From Liolophura sinensis (lineage: Eukaryota; Mollusca; Polyplacophora; Chitonida; Chitonidae), in the NCBI RefSeq assembly GCF_032854445.1, contig NC_088300.1, forward strand, positions 78,276,084 to 78,340,083: a stretch of 64,000 nucleotides of DNA, in the 5' to 3' direction. The position numbers were made by a program, and so were the translations under genes. Each line of letters starts with the position of its first letter. Position 1 is the stretch's first letter. Positions 49,829 through 60,047 of the stretch are shown here, in pieces. The notes under the pieces were generated by a model. It was not told the origin of the DNA. It worked only from the letters and a program-made list of their open reading frames with translations, and ran no database searches.

Positions 49829-50085
49829 CGTGGCTCAGTTGGTTAGAGCGCTAGCGCAGCGTAATGGCCCAGGAGTCTCTCACCAATTCGGTCGCTCTGA
49901 GTTCAAGCGCAGCTCATGCTGGCTTCCTCTCCGGTCGTACGTGGGAAGGTCTGCCAGCAACCTGCGGATGGTCGTGGGTTTCCCCCGGGGTCTGCCCGGT
50001 TTCCACCCACCATAATGCTGGCCGCCGTCGTATTATTTAAATATTCTTGAGTAAGGCGTAAAACACCAGTCAAATAAATAAATAA
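49829..50085 (+). mobile_element. Full-length tRNA-headed Nin-like SINE with target-site duplication
   Basis: The head reads CGTGGCTCAGTTGGTTAGAG with an A-box at 49,831-49,842 and a B-box-like GAGTTCAAGCG near 49,899. The central part contains CAGCAACCTGCGGATGGTCG; the conserved 3' part contains CCACCATAATGCTGGCCGCC, ATTCTTGAGTAAGGCGTAAA and an AAATAAATAAATA tail. The 15-mer ATATACTCTACATCC at 49,814-49,828 recurs at 50,086-50,100 with one difference, giving both ends. It is a reference for five truncated relatives in this window. The resemblance to molluscan Nin-domain SINEs is from memory of the family. Confidence 0.88.
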
Positions 50086-50204
50086 ATATACTCTGCATCC
50101 ATTTATAACACCACAAAGAGTAACAACAACAATTACACATAGTTATATTCATAACTACAGCTAGACAGAAAACTCAAACTTCCTGCGTTTGTGAAGCTTA
50201 AAAC

Positions 50205-50654
50205 AATCATCACTGCCCGCAGAACAGAACTAGGTCTACTCGTCAGGCCAATCATCACTGCCCGCAGAACAGAACTAGGTCTACTCGTCAGGCCAATCAT
50301 CACTGCCCGCAGAACAGAACTAGGTCTACTCGTCAGGCCAATCATCACTGCCCGCAGAACAGAACTAGGTCTACTCGTCAGGCCAATCATCACTGCCCGC
50401 AGAACAGAACTAGGTCTACTCGTCAGGCCAATCATCACTGCCCGCAGAACAGAACTAGGTCTACTCGTCAGGCCAATCATCACTGCCCGCAGAACAGAAC
50501 TAGGTCTACTCGTCAGGCCAATCATCACTGCCCGCAAAACAGAACTAGGTCTACTCGTCAAGCCAATCATCACTGCCCGCAGAACAGAACTAGGTCTACT
50601 CGTCAGGCCAATCATCACTGCCCGCAGAACAGAACTAGGTCTACTCGTCAGGCT
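50205..50654. repeat. Minisatellite, exactly 45-bp unit, 10 almost identical copies
   Basis: AATCATCACTGCCCGCAGAA, then CAGAACTAGGTCTACTCGTC and AGGCC, repeats ten times. Only the eighth copy differs, by two substitutions. The unit is 15 codons, so stop-free frames cross the array on both strands (207 codons plus, 161 minus). Opposite frames arise together from periodicity, and I do not call a protein. This is the most homogeneous array in the window, probably very young or gene-converted. Confidence 0.95.
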
Positions 50655-50689
50655 GTATCCATGTAACCATCCAAGCCTTGTGGTTCTAA

Positions 50690-50770
50690 TAACTCCTAGT
50701 CGTTACATGACTGAAAAATTGCTAAGTATGATGTTAAACCCCGAGCATTCATTCATTCATTCATTCCTCA
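50690..50770 (+). mobile_element. V-SINE-like 3' tail fragment
   Basis: AAATTGCTAAGTATGATGTT, then AAACCCCGAGCATTCATTC with a short tandem ATTC tail, parallels the AAGTACGAAATTAAGCCCC plus CATACATAC tail of the 41.1-kb SINE (minus strand). Only the 3' end is present, next to the 45-bp array and LINE-A. Confidence 0.5.
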
Positions 50771-50810
50771 ACAGTTCGAGGCAGGGCGGAGTTACTTTTT
50801 TCAATCTCCT

Positions 50811-51740
50811 ATGACGATCGTTCTATTTTGTAAGTACGAAAAGGATTTCTCACTTATTGTTGATGTTGCAGCACAAATTTCTGCTGAGAAAGTTATTCAA
50901 GTCGTGGAAGAGGAGTGTGGACTGAACGCCTTATTGGCCTGTGTACCTAAAGGAGCTGAGAAATACGAGCTAACACTCGTGGACAGACCATCGTGTGATT
51001 TGCTGAGTGATGGATTTGAAGTTGACGATCAATTTTGTGCGTGTGCGGGTGTGAGAGAGAATTCTTGTCGTGTCTTTTGCACCTATCCGCATATGTGGAG
51101 GATGATGAAATAGTGAAGAAACTGGAGAAATTTAGCGTGGAAATCCTTTCAGATATTAGAAGGAGGTTTTATCTTGGCACCAAAAACGCACGTGAAAGTT
51201 AAGTTCTCTCAGAAAGTGAAATCTCTACCATACCCCTTGAAATTTTCATCTGGAGAACAATTTTTAGAGCTGTTCACGATAATGAGAAAAAGATGTGTTC
51301 ATTGTACTTGGCAGAGGACCATATATTTCGTCAATACCCGGGTTTTGGCGCTACAAGTGCGGAGAGCAAGGGCATGTACCCCTTGGATGCCATGCGGATG
51401 GGAGTACGTTCTATTGTTCATTGTGTGAAGTTTGCGGGTCAAAGGACTGTAGCTGACACCAACTCCGGACTTATTGCGATGGAATATTCCGAGTGTATAC
51501 TTCAGTCAGTGCCCCCTGCGACTGCCGACCTAAAGCCAGATGACGAGATGAACATGGTGTGGATTATAATGAAAGCGTGCAAATGGAAAGGGAGGAGAGT
51601 GGTAGGCCAGAGCATGCTTGGCGGTATCCCAAACAACGGCACGGTAGAAGAATGTGAAAACAGTTCAAGTGAGTTCAAATCGACCGATGGAAGCCAGTAA
51701 ACAGACGGGTGGTCACTTGTTACTAGGAATAAGAAGTCCA
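50811..51740 (+). pseudogene. LINE-A ORF1 remnant (nucleic-acid-binding gag-like protein)
   Basis: Translation in shifting frames gives a charged N-terminal part, then VKFSQKVKSLPYPLKFSS-type sequence (about 51,190-51,250). This matches the region preceding the zinc knuckles in Tx1-type ORF1 proteins, as I recall that family. Around 51,345-51,440 a third frame reads YKCGEQGHVPLGC and CSLCEVCG, a CCHC knuckle pair in which the first Cys of the first knuckle is lost. At least two frameshifts separate these pieces. In intact elements ORF1 coats the RNA; this copy cannot produce it. Confidence 0.7.
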
Positions 51741-52069
51741 CAGAATGTAAAGTCAGTTGGCCGGATTATCGACGGTGACATGACTTGTGGAGGGGGGTGG
51801 GGAGCATAGGAGAAATGACGCAAGGCACAGGTGAGAACAAGCGCACCTTGATTTGCTCGCAGTCTTCTGGGACTGTGTTACAATCGTCTACAATTACAAG
51901 GCGACGTAAGAATAAACCCGTGCCGAATTTGTCTCATGCAAGAAGAATTGTCCGTTACCAGAAGGCGAAAAATGCAGCGCAACGAAATAACTTTCCTCAT
52001 AATTGTGCTGATTACGTCACTCAACTGCTATGGTTTACGAACTGAAAATGAGTTCAAGCGTCTGTAGAA

Positions 52070-52690
52070 CGGACTGAATGGAGATATAATTTGCCTGCAA
52101 GAAACTCATTTTGACAATGAACTCGTAAGTAAAGTAGAACGGTTAACTGAAGGCAAAGCCTATGCAATTAACTCACTGGACTGCACAATAGGGGTTGTGT
52201 TTATTTTTGCCAAATCCCTTATAGACAAAGTTATGGGTGTAACATCTGATAATGAGGGACGATTAATTCACTTGACTTTGGAGATAGAAGACAAAATGAT
52301 AGATATGGTACATGTTTACGTTCCTAATAGTATAGCAGAGCGATATGACTTTTTAACGAAGTAGATACAATTCTTACAGCGAATGCTAAAATGTTGAGGA
52401 TTGCTATGTGATTTTCCACTCAATAGGTAGAGCATCTAAGCGCCTCGAAAATGGTAAGTCCAGGGGGAAATTACAAGAGTTCATGTCAAGGCATAATCTA
52501 GTTGATATTTGGCGTGAAAGAAACCCCGGAAGAATCATGTTTACGTGGCAGAGAATTGCAGACAATGCATTGCGCTAGATCCGCTTAGATCACACGTTAA
52601 TCTCCAAGGAAATTATTATCAATTGTAAATCTGTAGATGTGAATAATACGTGTTTTAATGATCGTGCTGTACTTTATATGAAGTGTGATT
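52070..52690 (+). pseudogene. LINE-A ORF2 endonuclease remnant
   Basis: ICLQETHFDNE (about 52,088-52,120) is the AP-endonuclease LQETH block with the metal-binding Glu. It is followed by a stretch ending in MVHVYVPNS, matching the usual L..IYAPN block. Multiple stops follow after about 52,360, and the GDFN and SDH blocks are not readable without several corrections. In intact LINEs this domain nicks target DNA to prime reverse transcription. Confidence 0.75.
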
Positions 52691-53489
52691 TTTCACTGGT
52701 TGAAATCGGTCCTGGTCTGTATTGTTTGAACAATAATTTCACTGGAAGATGATGAATTTTGCACCAAGGTGAGACGATGTATATGTGAACAGTTAACATG
52801 TCCGTTATATATAAGATTGATATATGTGTATGGTGGGATAATCTCAAATGCAAACTGAAAAGTTTGGCTCAGAAGTTTGGTGTAAAAATGAGTAATGAGC
52901 CGTACTGTGAAATTAATAAGATACAAAGAGAGTTAGAGAGTGAGTATCGAAGAGCAAGTGTAATCGATAATTATAATCATGATCGTTTTTTTGAATTAGA
53001 ACATAGTTTGAGTGTTTATGAACAAGAAAAATGTAATGGGGCAATTCTAAGATCAAAAGCTCGATATACTCGTGAAAATGATAAACATACTAAGCATTTT
53101 TTAAACTTGAAAAAAAAAACACAGACAGGGGAAAAGAAATTATCGCCAGCCTGATTGACAATAGTTGAGAAAGCGTCACTGCTACGACAACCCTGTTAGA
53201 TGTGGTCTGTAAGTACTATTCAAATTTGTTTAAGGAAGAAGATATTGACGAAGGGGCTTCCCAAAAAGTTTTGTCATGTCTTGATGTCACCATAGAATAG
53301 AGTGACGCACGACTTTGTGATGCAGAAATCTCTTTAGAAGAGATAAATTGATCACTTGATGGCATGGTATGTATTAAAAGTCCAGATAGCGACGGTCTAA
53401 CTGTGGAGTTAAAACAGATTTTTCTGGCCTAATTTGGGCACCTTGGTATGAGAGACGTACAGTGATATAGTCAGCAGGGGAGTTAACCC

Positions 53490-54150
53490 GAGTTATAAAA
53501 AGTGGTGTAATTTCTGTGATTTACAAAGACCGAGGAGATAAACGTAATCTAAAAAACTGGAGGCCAATATCACTTTTAAATGTGGATGACAAGATTTTGT
53601 CTCGCTGTATGGCCAACAGGCTCAAGAATATCATCGCCAAGTTGTTGATCCGTCACAAACATGTCGTATCCCTGGGCGTGATATTGCTGATACTAGTTGT
53701 AGTTTGAGGGATGCCATAGAATATGTGCAAATTGACGATGTTGAATCCTGTTTTATAAAGCTAGACCAAGAGAAAGCTTTCCATATGGTGTCACACTAAT
53801 ATTTACTTGAAGTGTTGTTACAATTTGGCTTTGGAGAGAAATTCCGCAAATGGATATCCCTCTTTTATACCGATGTGCAAGGTGCTGTGAAGTGTAATGG
53901 TCATATCACCAGATAGTTTTCAATTCGAGAATTAATTAGGCAAGGGTGTCCGATATCTGCATTGTTGCATTTACTTAGTGTGGAGCCCTTAGGGGCTATG
54001 ATAAGAGCGGAGAATAATATCAAGGGCTTAAAAATCTCGGGCTCCCGAGAAAAGTGTCTCTTATTCCATGACACAACGGTAACCACAAGTGAGCGAGAGT
54101 GTGTTAAATATGTTATAGACACGGTGAGCGTGTATGGTATAAGCGTCTAA
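53490..54150 (+). pseudogene. LINE-A reverse transcriptase remnant, catalytic site damaged
   Basis: KNWRPISLLNVDDKILSR (about 53,550-53,605) is the RT finger motif. LDQEKAF (about 53,760) keeps the first catalytic Asp region, though the following Asp of EKAFD is His. RQGCPISALLHLLSVEPL follows near 53,940-53,990. The catalytic double-Asp block reads LLFHDTTVT (54,058-54,084) and lacks one of the two Asp codons. Stops and frameshifts occur between all blocks. It is inactive. Confidence 0.8.
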
Positions 54151-54309
54151 CGCAAAAATAAATAATGACAAGTCAGAGATATTACTTAAGTGTACAGAAC
54201 TGGCAGGATCGTACAGTTGAGGGCATTCCCGTGGTTAATCACAGTATCTGTGTACTGGGTTTTCAGATAGGGCCTGATTAAACAGCATGTTATGTAGAAA
54301 ACTGGAACA

Positions 54310-55568
54310 AAGGCATAAACAAAGTCAAGTCTATGCTACATCTATGGGAACAAACGGGACTATCGCTAAATGGGAGAGTCGCAGTTATTGTCACCTTTTT
54401 GATGTCTAGATTGTGGTATTGTATGGCTGTATTGCCGGTTCCAGAGAAATGTATTAATGAGCTTAGAGCCGTATGCGTAGATTTTCTCTGGGCTCAGCGA
54501 AGACATCTGATAGCATACCGGTATGGAAAAACGGTGGCTTAAATATGCCAGACATTGCAACCAAGGTCGTTTCGCCTCAAAATATTGGGTCGTTCTTTAA
54601 ATCAGAATTATCGAGCAGTGGTGAAAGTGTTTTTTGCATATTTTCTGTCAAAATGGTATTTCTTGTCAGAGACCTATTCACTTTTCTACATTGTGCGGGA
54701 TAAATACTTGCTTGACGTCTTACCAGAGTATTATAAGGAGTTATTTTTAGCATGGAGAAATTTAAGAGTTGGATTGTGTATTGAGAGCCGGGAAAAGGTA
54801 CTTAGCCAACCAATATTTCTAAATGCTAGTGTAAAACTGTTTATCAAATCCCAGCTAATTTGTGAGCGTTTTTTTTTTATATGAATGCATTCCCGAATTC
54901 CTGCCAGAGGTAGCTATCAGAGAAATTGTGTTAGAGACATTCTTTCAGGCTGACCTTGCACAGATAGACACCATATACAGAATAATTAAACAGGCTATTC
55001 CATATCGATGGTTCAGAATGGTAGATGGTAGTGCTACTGCTTGTATATCAAATAGGAATACTTGCCCCCAACCGAAACTAAATATTAAAGGACGTAGTAC
55101 GCCTGTTTCAGTCTTGATAACCAAGCAATTTTATAAGCTACTTCTCAGAGAAAAGTTGGTAGAGCCTGGCTCAGTTCGGAACTGGTTAAGGGTTTTTCCT
55201 AACGTTGATGTCGATCATTTATGGAGTTGTATTGTACTGCATGGAAAGCGACCTGATTGTACTCAGCTGGATTTTAAAATGTATCATAATCCTGTGTATA
55301 CAACGAGAACCTTTTCAAAATTGGGTGTGTGGATGGCGATCTGTGTCTTGTTTGTGAAACGCATATGGAATCAGTTATCCACTTAATAATCCATTGCCCT
55401 TTGTTAACCCAGTTTGTAAAATATGTTGGTGATATTATTGACACAGTGCTCAGACACACTCCGATGAGTGTTCGAGATTTGAATGTATGCTGCTCTTCGA
55501 GTATCCAGTTCGAGATGCTAACTGTGTTTTCTTTTTTTAAACATTGTCTTGACTATCTGTACTAGACT
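54310..55568 (+). pseudogene. LINE-A ORF2 C-terminal remnant with Cys/His zinc motif
   Basis: LSLNGRVAVIVTFLMSRLWY (from about 54,361) is the typical block after the RT domain of L1-type ORF2. A GGLNMPDI-like segment follows in another frame. Near the end, CLVCETHMESVIHLIIHC (about 55,344-55,397) forms the CX2C...H...H...C arrangement of the zf-RVT module, which helps RNA or target binding in LINE proteins. The frame changes at least four times. The long piece at 54,862-55,386 stays open for 174 codons. Confidence 0.7.
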
Positions 55569-55995
55569 AGCGATATGGGTACGGAAGGTTTTGTGGCTTG
55601 CTTACAAGCGGATTATGTGTGTAAAAAAAATTGTCAAACCTCTTGTTTACAGTAAAGTTATAGAAGCACACGTTTACCACAACTACATGAGTCAGATATC
55701 CGACTTCATTACAAAATAGATCAAATACAATCCATTTGTTAAAACAAATGACACAGTTGATGTACAGGTGCTATTATAAACACATGCCGTCTGTATGATC
55801 AGGCAATTGTGGTAACATATGTATGTGCGTGATATATGTGTATAATTCCCAGATGTATATGTTTTGATATATTGCTTTTCCACGACTATCTTATATATTT
55901 AATATTCTTATCTTTTAAACCACGATTTTGGATATGCGCAATCCTGTATTTCTGTGTGAACGGAAATAAATATTTCTTCAAAAGAAAAAAATAAA

Positions 55996-56042
55996 CTCCA
56001 CTGCCGATGTACAAGTCTCAAGTTCAAACCCGTATGCCCCCT
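55996..56042 (+). pseudogene. tRNA-Cys 3'-half remnant at the LINE-A junction
   Basis: This 47-nt segment aligns without gaps to nucleotides 26-72 of the intact tRNA-Cys at 56,935, matching at 36 of 47 positions, including TGCCCCC and the discriminator T. The anticodon loop reads CTGCCGA, so the triplet is GCC instead of GCA. The 5' half is replaced by the A-rich end of LINE-A. Downstream sequence continues as tRNA-cluster spacer. Confidence 0.8.
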
Positions 56043-56934
56043 ACTGCATATGCACCATTTTACAGCTATTTTTTATCGAATTTTTCACCTGAAACCGGCT
56101 TTTCTCTCCAGACACAGCTTTACACCTGTACAGGAATGATTAAAATACAGGTATATTCCAATGTTATCTAAAATACATACACCGTTAAGAATGAAGCATT
56201 TCTCTGATCTAAACAGCATACGCTATGCACTGTTTTCTAAGATTATACATCGAAAGAACACTTTAAATTGGGAGGAAATTATTTCAAAACTGTGCTTATT
56301 TACTATAATCCGTTCTGACAATGGCCAACAGGTTATACAGACAACAGTTGATTTTGACTTTGAGGAATCTTTTAAAACATATCAAATGCCACAAAACTGA
56401 TGCTATTTGCATGCTAGATAAAGGTCTAGTTTTGAACGTTTCATGCCGTGGTAAATACATTAGAGATCAGTAGCCAAATTCTTTAAATGATTAATTTTAA
56501 GCCGATACTTTGTAATTGGTTCCTGGTATCCAATACAAACTGTAGTAAACAACAATTTGGCAACAAATTTTAATGCTGGATAAAAACACCATTGCCTCCA
56601 AATGTTTTATGCTTGCTGAACATGTTTTCAACAGTCAGACATTTTGAATTTTTTGTAGCATATATTATATGAAAGGACACCCCTGAATTGTAAAACCTTT
56701 CACTTACGTCGCTAGGTAATACATTTCATGACAAACACCCTCATTTAAATCAGAGCCTTTCCATTAGAATTTATAGCCTTTGAGTTTGAACGTCGTAGAT
56801 TTCAGCTGGAAATTATATTGTAAATTGACTTTAAGTATCTGGATCAATTAATGCAGCTACCCAAGAAAAGTAGGCAACTAAGAGACAATTTTCTATGGGG
56901 GTTTTGTTCCCTTTCACAAACGTATAACGTATGA
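56043..56934 (+). repeat. tRNA-Cys cluster spacer, long form, copy 1
   Basis: The 890-bp spacer matches, in order, the copy at 63,206-64,000: GAGGAAATTATTTCAAAAC, GACTTTGAGGAATC, TTGGTTCCTGGTATCC, CACTTACGTCGCTAGGTAAT and AATTAATGCAGCTACCC. A 79-codon frame at 56,161-56,400 is not preserved in the other copies, so I read it as chance. Confidence 0.85.
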
Positions 56935-57006
56935 GGGGGTATAGCTCAGTGGTAGAGCATTCGACTGCAGATCGAGAGGTCTCCGGTTCAATCCCGGATG
57001 CCCCCT
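56935..57006 (+). tRNA. tRNA-Cys(GCA), intact copy 1
   Basis: This 72-nt gene folds as a standard cloverleaf. The acceptor GGGGGTA pairs with TGCCCCC (one G-T pair), the D arm is GCTC/GAGC, and the anticodon stem TTCGA pairs with TCGAG. The loop CTGCAGA gives anticodon GCA, and the T arm is TCCGG-TTCAATC-CCGGA. The discriminator is T (U), as expected for tRNA-Cys identity. No intron is present and CCA is not encoded, as in eukaryotic nuclear genes. The internal A-box (TAGCTCAGTGG) and B-box (GGTTCAATCCC) are intact. A TTTT terminator lies 26 nt downstream. It decodes UGU/UGC codons. Confidence 0.97.
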
Positions 57007-57599
57007 GCTGACATGTTCACTACCTTAGACCTTTTCATTAGAGGGAATATGTGTTGATCGTTTTTAACGCATGAAACCGGCATTTCCCTCTAGGCACAAC
57101 TTTAAAACTGTACAGGATTGACTAAAAAGGGATATTGTAATAATAAATGTTATCTAAAATACATGTTCAGTTTAGAATTACCCGCAGCATTTGTCTGACC
57201 TAAACAGTGTTTTCTAAAACTATACCTGCAAAGCACACTTTAACTTAGGAGGAAATTATTTCAAAACTGTACTTATTTACGTAAGAATGTTTAAGCATTT
57301 CTGGCAACGGTCAAGCGGTTATACCGACAAGAGTTGATTTTGACTTTGAGGAATCGTTTAAAACATACAGAAAGCAATGCAATTGAAGCCATATATATGC
57401 TGGATAAAGGTTTAGGTTTGCCTCGTCTAAAGCCGTGGTATACATCGCAGAGGAGTAGCCATTATTTTTAAATGATTAATTTTAAGCCGATACTTTGTAA
57501 TTGGTTCCTGGTATCCAATACAAACTGTAGTAAACAACAATTTGGCAACAAATTTTAATGCTGGATAAAAACACCATTGCCTCTGCCATTGACGTATGA
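57007..57599 (+). repeat. tRNA-Cys cluster spacer, short form
   Basis: It shares the long-form spacer's order of blocks but lacks about 300 bp, from AAGTGTTTTATGCTTGC through GCAGCTACCC. The sequence jumps from TTGCCTCTGCCATT straight to GACGTATGAG before the next gene. The first ~200 bp are almost identical to the copy at 57,672-57,879. Confidence 0.88.
57032..57035 (+). terminator. Pol III terminator of tRNA-Cys copy 1
   Basis: TTTT in the context GACCTTTTCATT is the first T4 run after the gene, giving a 3' trailer of about 25 nt. Confidence 0.7.
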
Positions 57600-57671
57600 G
57601 GGGGTATAGCTCAGTGGTAGAGCATTCGACTGCAGATCGAAAGGTCTCCGGTTCAATCCCGGATGCCCCCT
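57600..57671 (+). tRNA. tRNA-Cys(GCA), intact copy 2
   Basis: Identical to copy 1 except at one position: the anticodon stem 3' strand is TCGAA rather than TCGAG, which makes the first stem pair Watson-Crick (T-A) instead of T-G. All arms, the GCA anticodon, both Pol III boxes and the T discriminator are intact. It starts 665 bp after copy 1 in the same orientation, and its TATGAG 5' flank matches that of copy 1. Confidence 0.97.
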
Positions 57672-57696
57672 GCTGACATGTTTACTACCTTAGACC

Positions 57697-57700
57697 TTTT
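57697..57700 (+). terminator. Pol III terminator of tRNA-Cys copy 2
   Basis: TTTT in GACCTTTTCATT, 26 nt after the gene, at the same offset as in copy 1. Confidence 0.7.
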
Positions 57701-57868
57701 CATTAGAGGGAATATGTGTTGATCGTTTTTAACGCGTGAAACCGGCTTTTCCCTCTAGACACAGCTTTAAAACTGTACAGGATTGACTAAAAAGGGATAT
57801 TGTAATAATAAATGTTATCTAAAATACATATTCAGTTTAGAATTACCCACAGCATTTGTCTGACCTAA

Positions 57869-57879
57869 ACAGCATACGC
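57869..57879 (+). repeat. LINE-B target-site duplication, left copy
   Basis: ACAGCATACGC, identical to 62,911-62,921 on the other side of LINE-B. The uninterrupted sequence AACAGCATACGCTAT is seen in the paralogous spacers near 56,215 and 63,300. Confidence 0.9.
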
Positions 57880-57943
57880 CGGAGAGTGTGCTAGACGCCG
57901 AAGTGAACGGACGTGTCGGTGATTCTCTGCTGTTTACACATTT

Positions 57944-59263
57944 GTGCAACAACAACGCTTGTTTTTGAGACTTATTTTTGGGGTGAAATTCGTGCCCACA
58001 GAGCTTGAATTTGGCCAGTGGTTACTATTTGGTGAAGGGCGAGTGCCCCGTTGGATCAGGTATGTCCAAACCCGTGTCCTTCTCGCCTGTAAACAGGCCA
58101 AGCAGAACTTTGACTGTGTCAAGACAGAGCTAATAAGTTTTCAGAGGAATTATTTAAAGGAACACTTCTATCTCCGCGTGTCAACAGTGGCTGGGCATAA
58201 TGCCCTAGTGAGTAAATCCAATGTTGTTATAAATGGAACGACATGGTCTATTATGCCAGCGTCGTCAGTTTACCTGAATCTGACGGCCCACTGGGCACCG
58301 GATGAAATGTCAGATGACACTATCGATGCAGCTTTGATACCCTAAGGTGAATGCCTGGGTGTGACGAAACCCAGATTTTCAGACCCGGAGCTCTCACATG
58401 TTCGGACAGGTATTAGGATTTACAGATTTAGGTGTCACAAAGTTCGCTATGTACCAAATTTTAATAACTTCGGTGTTGACATTGTGATGTTTACCTACCC
58501 CGGGCAAACCTATGAATGTCGGAAGTGTGGCCAAAAATCACACAAGGCGGCAGAGTGTAGGGCACTGCGACGGTTCCTCTCCCTCCCACCCCCATGAGAA
58601 TCCTGATACAGAGAAGGACTGTACAGATCCATGCCGAATGTGTAACTCAGGGCTTCATACGGTCAGTGACTCTTGTGCGAGAGCAATGTCGTACGCGGCG
58701 CGGGTTAAGGGGAACCTACCGACTATGCGCCAGTATAATAGGAAAACAAGATGACGTTGATGTTGACGTCAGCGACGATGATGACCCATTCAACCCACCT
58801 GCCATGAAACGAAGCGACGAGAACGAAGACGAAATCGACGGGAATGGGGACGACAGCGCCGATGATGACGTCAGCGACGACAGCGAGTCTGACAAGGAGA
58901 TGGACGACCGGGGGAATACTAAGAACACCGACGAAGTGGATGTTGGTGATAATGAAACGTCATCAGCTATCCCGAGGGTGAAGAATGTGGTTGTGGCTGA
59001 CGTGCACGTTCCCGACGTGCGTTCACCAGTCCCAGTCGAGGAAAAAACGAGCTAAGTTGGACAATGGCAGTACAGCCGAAGAGGCAGCGTCATCTGTCCC
59101 GCCCAGTTCCCGTCCTACTGATTATGACGGTGTTGATGCCGATCAGTCGTCAGACTGTATGACGCCGACTCCATCTCAGGAGGGGGACACCATGCTTCTG
59201 GAATACAGGAAAAGAAAATCGCTTGCTTCTCGTGCGAGGCAGCGAATGAAAAGAGACAAATGA
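57944..59263 (+). pseudogene. LINE-B ORF1 (gag-like, zinc-knuckle protein), disrupted
   Basis: The first 133 codons run from 57,944 to an in-frame TAA at 58,343-58,345, then the same frame continues to 58,597. Codons 58,517-58,558 encode CRKCGQKSHKAAEC, a canonical CX2CX4HX4C knuckle. After a frameshift near 58,575-58,600 a second Cys cluster, CRMCNSGLHTVSDSC, lies at 58,632-58,676. Another shift near 58,752 leads into an Asp/Glu-rich stretch (58,755-58,950), and a third near 59,030 into a basic C-terminus ending at 59,263. In intact elements ORF1 binds element RNA. The start codon choice is provisional. Confidence 0.85.
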
Positions 59264-59335
59264 GTTGTAGCGTAATTAGGACTCTCTTATTTGACCACAA
59301 TGGGTATGTACGCTCTACCTTTACTTATTTGTATA

Positions 59336-60047
59336 ATGAGCTTAAATAATATTCGTTTTGGGACTTTAAACATTAATGGTTTACGGGATCCGTCTAAACA
59401 AGAACATGTCAAGCAATTTGTTTTCGATAAAGGAATTGATGTACTATTCTTACAGGAAACACACTTCGAAAACTATAATGACACTAATTATTTGCAAATC
59501 TCGGCCAGGTGGGCGTATGGGTCAAATCGAAGTTGTGGGGTGGGAATAGTTATTAGGTATACGGTAGATTGCATTATACGGAAAATACAGAGGTGCCCTA
59601 ACGATCGGTACATAAGCCTTAGGGTTGAACTCAACAACATTGCTTTAAACCTTGTTTGTATATATGCCCCTAATAATCCAAAGGAAAGAAAAGAGTTTAT
59701 TTCTAATTTAGATAATGTGATGCAGGTCAGTGAGTTGGTCATTATGAGTGGGGATTTTAATTGTGTCGAGAGCATTGAATTAGATAGAGCTGGCTGTGCC
59801 AGTAATGGAAGGAATGATGGAGTGGACGAAATTAATAATTTGAAAAGAAATTTTGGTATTTGTGATATTTTTAGGAAACTGCATCCGAATAAGAATTGTT
59901 ACACGTGGTCTAGGCGCCAGTGTGCCAGTAGATTATATCCCTAACGCTGTGTTTAAGTATGTAACCCAGTGTGATGCTGTACATGTGTCCTTTTCTGATC
60001 AGTCGTGTTTGTTTATTGATATCTCTTTTGAAGATGTCATTTCATAG
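59336..60047 (+). pseudogene. LINE-B ORF2 N-terminal AP-endonuclease domain, disrupted
   Basis: From the ATG at 59,336 the frame gives the TLNINGL block, LFLQETH (metal-binding Glu), LVCIYAPN and MSGDFN in proper order, covering most of the APE-type endonuclease fold. A one-base frameshift near 59,930 separates CASR from DYI. The last catalytic block then reads SFSDQS (59,991-60,005), with Gln where SDH has the essential His. An in-frame TAG lies at 60,045-60,047. In active LINEs this domain makes the target nick. Confidence 0.88.

Larger units (their letters stand above)
50790..55995 (+). mobile_element. LINE-A: old, heavily decayed L1/Tx1-like non-LTR retrotransposon
   Basis: In 5' to 3' order on the plus strand lie a gag-like ORF1 remnant, an AP-endonuclease remnant, a reverse transcriptase remnant, the post-RT region, and a Cys/His motif near the end. 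A short A-rich terminus (AAAAGAAAAAAATAAA) follows. Every coding block is split by stops and frameshifts. The 3' end abuts the 3' half of a tRNA-Cys at 55,996. The 5' boundary is uncertain and no target-site duplication was found. Sequence differs from LINE-B throughout, so this is a separate lineage. Confidence 0.85.

Noticed and set aside
50133-50814. Repeat proteins on both strands (15-residue units)
   Set aside because: The unit length of 45 bp keeps both strands open automatically. No independent coding evidence exists.
56161-56400. 79-codon frame in the tRNA spacer
   Set aside because: The paralogous spacers at 57.2 and 63.3 kb carry indels that break the frame, so there is no sign of coding constraint.
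58716-58928. Minus-strand Ser-rich frame
   Set aside because: It is the antisense shadow of the Asp/Glu-rich part of LINE-B ORF1.
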